A DNA stretch of 64,000 nucleotides from Manis javanica (taxonomy: Eukaryota > Chordata > Mammalia > Pholidota > Manidae): NCBI RefSeq assembly GCF_040802235.1, contig NC_133156.1:184276351-184340350 (forward strand). Reading direction: 5' to 3'. The notes under the pieces are model-generated. The model had not been told where the DNA came from. It did no database searches and saw nothing but the letters and a program-made list of their open reading frames with translations. Below are positions 59,165 through 64,000 of this stretch, in pieces. Position numbers and translations under genes: made by a program. Each line of letters starts with the position of its first letter. The stretch's first letter is position 1.

Positions 59165-60206
59165 TCAAAATTTTCACACCCTTGAACTTCATTCAGTAAT
59201 TAATTATTGGGGACCTATCAAATAACACTGGTAACTAACATTCCTTGAACACTTACTATATAGCACTCTTCAAGGATTAGTTGGATCCATCTTTGCCCTT
59301 TGAATATTCATTATTGAAATGCAGAACTGAGGCCATGGTGCTAGATGCTAGAGATACAGAAATGAAGACAGTCCTTCCCCTTAATGAATTTGCAGATGAA
59401 AATAAATGTTAAAAAAAAGTGGTCATATATATACTTAAAAATTCTTCAATGTTTCCTGTAAAACAAAAATTATAATGGATGGCAATAGCAATAGTTTTTT
59501 TAAACAATCTGGATTTTAAAGTAACATCAGATTTCTAAAATCTTTCACTACTAAAGTCTCCTTTTATTTCCTTTTTCCATAATAATTTGCTTTTCCCTTC
59601 TCCCTTTGTTTTCAGTTTGTCAAAGCCGTGAAAAAATAGCCCATCGACACCTCGGTCGGAGTGAAATAACCAAAGTTACAACACGGGGTTAATATTTTTC
59701 TAGTCAAAACATAACACAGATTGTTGGCTTCTTCAGCAGTTTGGAGAACAGTATACTTTTTATTGGACTATTTGAAATAATGATGTACCTTTCAAAACAA
59801 GTAGTATAGATTATCTCTAGGGAAACATGGTAGAGACAGAAAAAGAGGGAGACATTGTACTGTATTTTGTTTGAACCATATAATTCTTATTACATAATTT
59901 TTAAAAATGTTAAAAAGGGAAAAACGGTTTATAGTTCTTTTGAGTCTTTCATACAGCTAAGAGGGACTCCAGGTTATAAATCACTAACGTAGATATTTTT
60001 CTGTTTCTTAACACTGGGTATTGCACTATTCTTTGTCTACTCAGTTACCAACGCTATACATTTCTACTTGAGCTCTTGTTTCTAAACTGTAGATAGGCTC
60101 ATATAAAAAAGTGAAAATAATGTGGATGGAAAATAAAAATTTGGCTTTGTTATGGCTTTGAGAAACGGGAACAGCTTAAAAGACTCTTTAAGTGTCATTT
60201 TAACTT

Positions 60207-60277
60207 TTTATTAAGGTATTGATATACAATCTTATGAAGGTTTCACATGAGCAACATTGTGGTTACTACATTTCACC
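60207..60277 (-). mobile_element. 71-nt L1 3'-terminal insertion beside NFU1 exon 2
   Basis: 'attgatatacaatcttatga' and 'cacatgagcaacattgtggt' match the antisense L1 tails at 27.3 and 27.9 kb. Flanks CATTTTAACTT (60,196-60,206) and CATTTTAATTT (60,278-60,288) look like a slightly diverged target-site duplication. The right copy is part of the pyrimidine tract of exon 2. Confidence 0.75.
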
Positions 60278-60302
60278 CATTTTAATTTCTTTTTAAATGT
60301 AG

Positions 60303-60400
60303 ATTCTTTCACATGAATTCATACACCATTAAGAAACAGCCTTTGCATCAGTTTATACAAAGACCAGTTTTCCCACTACCTGCAACCTTATATTACACAG
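60303..60400 (+). CDS. NFU1: NFU1 exon 2
   Basis: 98 nt, acceptor tttttaaatgtag|ATTC and donor ACACAG|gtaaaa. It completes the split Arg and encodes [20 protein letters not shown] and [12 protein letters not shown]. It parallels the human FCHM...[11 protein letters not shown]...RPLFPLPA segment. It is the rest of the targeting region and the linker to the NFU_N domain. Its ATG (HM) could serve as a downstream start in transcripts lacking exon 1, as for the shorter cytosolic NFU1 isoform described in human; that use here is inferred. Confidence 0.93.
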
Positions 60401-62494
60401 GTAAAATTTCACTTCTTTTTGAGTATGTTGTGTTTCAGAAGCTAATGAAACTGCTTGAATGAAATTTTAGGGGTCATAAAAGATGAGAATTTGTCAGTTT
60501 TCTTTCAGATGCCTATAATAGGAACATAGCATTTTTTCCTATCATAACAACACACTTTATCTAATTATTTCTTATACATTTCATTGGCATAAGATTTTGA
60601 GAATCCTGAACACAGTGTCCAATAGTTCTGTGAAATCTCAAGGACTTGTATAATACATACTCTGAAACATAAGAGTTGCTCAATAAATGATTTCTGAAAT
60701 GAAAATATTATAAAAGTTACACATGGGTTTGTGTCAAATAATTGTGTATTTTAAGTTACTGCCCTCCTTATTTTGGTAAGAATACCCCTAAACTCAATAA
60801 ATTTCTAGCTTTTATCCAGGCCTTAGAACATAGTACTTGAGTGTAGTTTTTCTTTTGTCAAAATAAATCACTGATTTTGTTGACAATCTTGTTGATGTTA
60901 AATGCTTATATTTTCTTCAATATTAGAAAAGGTGTGAAGATAGGATTTGAAAATTTTTGAAATGTGACCACTGTCATATAGTTAGGGGATCTTGGGAGGA
61001 GGATGTGTGTGTCTGTATGAATGCCTGTCTACTTGTGTGTGTGCTTATGGAACTGTAAGAGTTTGGATTCAGCTTTTGTTCCATTTCTGTTACTACCAAG
61101 AACACCTCCCTGTGGCCATACTCTGGAGGGTGGTTGTCTTTGGCTAATGGAATGAGTTGAATCAGGATACAGACCTTCCCTTCCCTATATATTGAGCAAG
61201 AACAGGAGTGCCTTGTGACTCCTTGAATCACAGAATGATTTAGGCATACATACTGAGTAACTTAGTATGTTAAGTTACTTTAATTGGATTTTAAATTTTG
61301 TACGACTGGATTATGTAGTCATCTAGACTTTTTAAATTGGAAACCTGCTGATTTTAGCCTTTGATACTGACTTTAAGCACCATTAGTCTAAATTTTGTGG
61401 GAGTTTATGCCCACCTATTTTCCTATTACATATTAGTATTAAGCAAAATAAGAAAATTTATTATAGGTCAGTCTCCTTATCCTTTTGTAACCCTTGTGAC
61501 ACTTTTAGGGGCATTTTCCTGGACTATAGACCTGGGAGTCATTTTTGAAATGCCTAGTTGAATGCAGTTTAAACTATAATTGTAATGATTTTGTTAATAC
61601 CTAGTCAAATCACTCTTTTAGAATAGCATTTGTTCATGTCAAAAGAGAAAATTTATGTAATGATGTCATATGTTGTATTTTCTACTTCAGACAGTATATA
61701 TATAAGATTATGCTCTCTTAAATTTTTTTACATTTGTAGTTTTTGCCTTCAAATATTTCTAAAAATTTTTCTTCTTGCATGTGTAGTTTTACACAAATAG
61801 AATGAATAGAATAAAGATTTAATTCTTCAAGTATTGATGGAGTGCTTAATGTGTGCAGAAATTTTAGTTACCAATAAATTATTAAGAAAGGCTACAAGAA
61901 ATGATTGGCCAGAAACAGGGTTTAAGAAAATCTTGTTTTTATTTTTATAGAAATTGGTGGCAATCTTTTGATTAATGTTTCATCTGAAAAATTGTCCCCT
62001 TGTAACACTGATGAATTTTCAGAGGAATTTATTGGTTGGAGGTATAAATATTTTAAATCAAGTACTTGGATATTGAGATTATCATTATTAATTTTTCACT
62101 TGTAAGATTTGCCTGGTCACTAAGTCACCAACTGATATCTCTGTAGGAAAAGACTTAAGTAAAACGTATGGGAGTTTAGTTTCAGTTCTTCTTCACCAAG
62201 GAAATAACTCAGTATCAGTTAGCTGGAACTGCATGGTGAGGTGCATTAACAACTCTCAGCCTTTGATTAGAATATTCTCTTTTAATGCTTAAAAAAAGCC
62301 CTTCCATTACCAACCATATGTTTTGCCAAATTTAATCTCTCTCTAATTTGAAATAAAATAGTTGGTTTTTGGTATTTTGTAATCTTTCCTAAAATTCATG
62401 GTATGAGGATTATGACAGGATAGAAGACTTATCGTAAATATATTTTCCTATTATGCTTGGCACTATTAAGTATGGAGTGGCAGTTTGCAAGTAA

Positions 62495-62695
62495 GTGCTG
62501 GAAAATTGGCCAGGCTTGAGTCCTGGCTCTTTCACATAATTAGCTGAGTAACTTTGAGTTTTAGTTCCCTCATATATAAATAGGATAAAAACAATGCCCT
62601 TTTGGGAGGATGTAAGGATTAAATGATACAGTTCATGTAGAGTGCTTAGCATCATGCCAAGCACATGGTATTTACTCAATAAATTAACGTATTTC
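62495..62695 (+). repeat. MIR SINE
   Basis: 'caggcttgagtcctggctct', 'tgagttttagttccctcata', 'aggatgtaaggattaaatga' and 'ttactcaataaattaac' give a nearly complete MIR. Confidence 0.85.
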
Positions 62696-62999
62696 AATAT
62701 ACTGCTCTAAAGTGAGATTTTTTTTCTTGTCAGAAGATGTATTTTCAAAATAATCAGGGCCTGTTTAGTTTTAAAACTATTAAAACCCCAGTGTATCCTC
62801 ATGTCCCATAAGCTGTTGTCATTAATAGCAAGGTAGGAATTTGAAGATTTTGTTCTTTCTTTATAGCTTTAATGAATTCATTCTAAATCTAATCATGGCC
62901 CTGAAAGAAACAGAAGAAAAGAACCTGTAAATATAATTTTTAAATATTCAGAAAGTAATTCACATACAGTCCAACTTAATGATAATTTATAGTATCACT

Positions 63000-63185
63000 A
63001 TAGCACTATAGACAAATTACTTATCGTTAAATCTCATTTCTTCATTTGTAAGATAGGAATAATGGAATCTTCCTCATATATGGAGTTATCAAAGGCTTAG
63101 TTAGATATATTTAAAGTACTTGACCCTGCCTCTGGCATGTAGTAAGTAAACACACAGTAAATATTAGTTGTTATTATAAATTTAT
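63000..63185 (+). repeat. MIR SINE
   Basis: 'gacaaattacttatcgttaa', 'ttcttcatttgtaagatagg' and 'ctctggcatgtagtaagtaa' give the MIR core and tail, truncated at its 5' end. Confidence 0.75.
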
Positions 63186-63508
63186 TTGTTTTTAAAAGAA
63201 TGGTCACACTTTGGAAGAAGAGAATATACCAATTTACTGTATTAATACCACATTGATGATAAATTATGATTCTGATGGCTGTTGGTACTAAGTCACCTAT
63301 AGAATACATATAAGACTCCTGAATTATGATATGATATGCCTTCCTACTTAAGTGTAGAATATTGCTAGTATCTGTTGAGTAATGAAACGAAATAAACAGT
63401 ATTAATATAAAATTGGCTACAGTTATCCTAAATGTATTGGTAATTTTTTTTTTCTTTTAAAATTCTCATTTTGTCAGCTTGGACAATAAAGCCATTTCTC
63501 TTTTCTAA

Positions 63509-64000
<492 letters not shown>

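Larger units (their letters stand above)
58096..60302 (+). other. NFU1: NFU1 intron 1, 2.2 kb
   Basis: Contains the downstream part of the CpG-rich region, a MIR (58,490-58,630), an L2-like scrap (about 59,195-59,400), a copy of the exon 2 acceptor (59,127-59,164), a candidate cryptic exon (59,616-59,700) and a 71-nt L1 3' scrap next to exon 2 (60,207-60,277). Confidence 0.85.

Overview
This is nuclear DNA of a placental mammal. It has large introns with GT/AG borders, relics of L1, L2, MIR and hAT-type repeats, and the 3' half of AAK1 (AP2-associated kinase 1) followed on the same strand by the 5' end of NFU1 (mitochondrial Fe-S scaffold). AAK1 and NFU1 are also tandem neighbours on human 2p13.3. 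I see no Alu, B1/B2, ruminant, carnivore or equid SINE, so primates, rodents and several other orders are unlikely. The youngest L1 tail (about 17.7-18.09 kb) resembles L1 tails I remember from pangolin (Manis) assemblies. That species hint is from memory and is low to moderate confidence.

Layout, all genes on +. 1-29,370: nine AAK1 coding exons (635, 2149, 2552, 9513, 23199, 24326, 26032, 28251, 29276) encoding the disordered C-terminal tail. The ninth ends at a stop at 29,368-29,370, and the 369 codons bring the predicted protein to 961 residues, the length of the main human isoform. 29,371-about 37,375: a long, repeat-poor 3' UTR ending at a good poly(A) signal. 38,549-39,678: an alternative, in-frame terminal exon of 375 residues carrying four copies of a D-x-F-x-x-x-P-F motif (long AAK1 isoform), followed by a repeat-poor UTR to about 45,385. 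45,390-57,700: intergenic, more than half of it one decayed near-full-length L1. 57,780-58,095: CpG-rich NFU1 promoter and exon 1. 60,303-60,400 and 63,603-63,738: NFU1 exons 2 and 3. The window ends in NFU1 intron 3.

AAK1 acts at the plasma membrane in clathrin/AP2 endocytosis. NFU1 acts in mitochondria, delivering Fe-S clusters. They are neighbours but show no functional link. No bacterial-type operon, CRISPR array or wholly new gene system is visible. The most unusual structures are: (1) a 173-bp inverted copy, 171/173 identical, inside the otherwise decayed 47.6-54.4 kb L1; (2) an L1 3'-end fragment with a target-site duplication inserted right at the NFU1 exon 2 acceptor; (3) a 35/38-nt copy of that same acceptor 1.15 kb upstream, possibly a decayed exon duplicate; (4) a CpG-containing candidate cryptic exon behind a strong acceptor in NFU1 intron 1; and (5) the two-ended, symmetric-exon architecture of the AAK1 tail.
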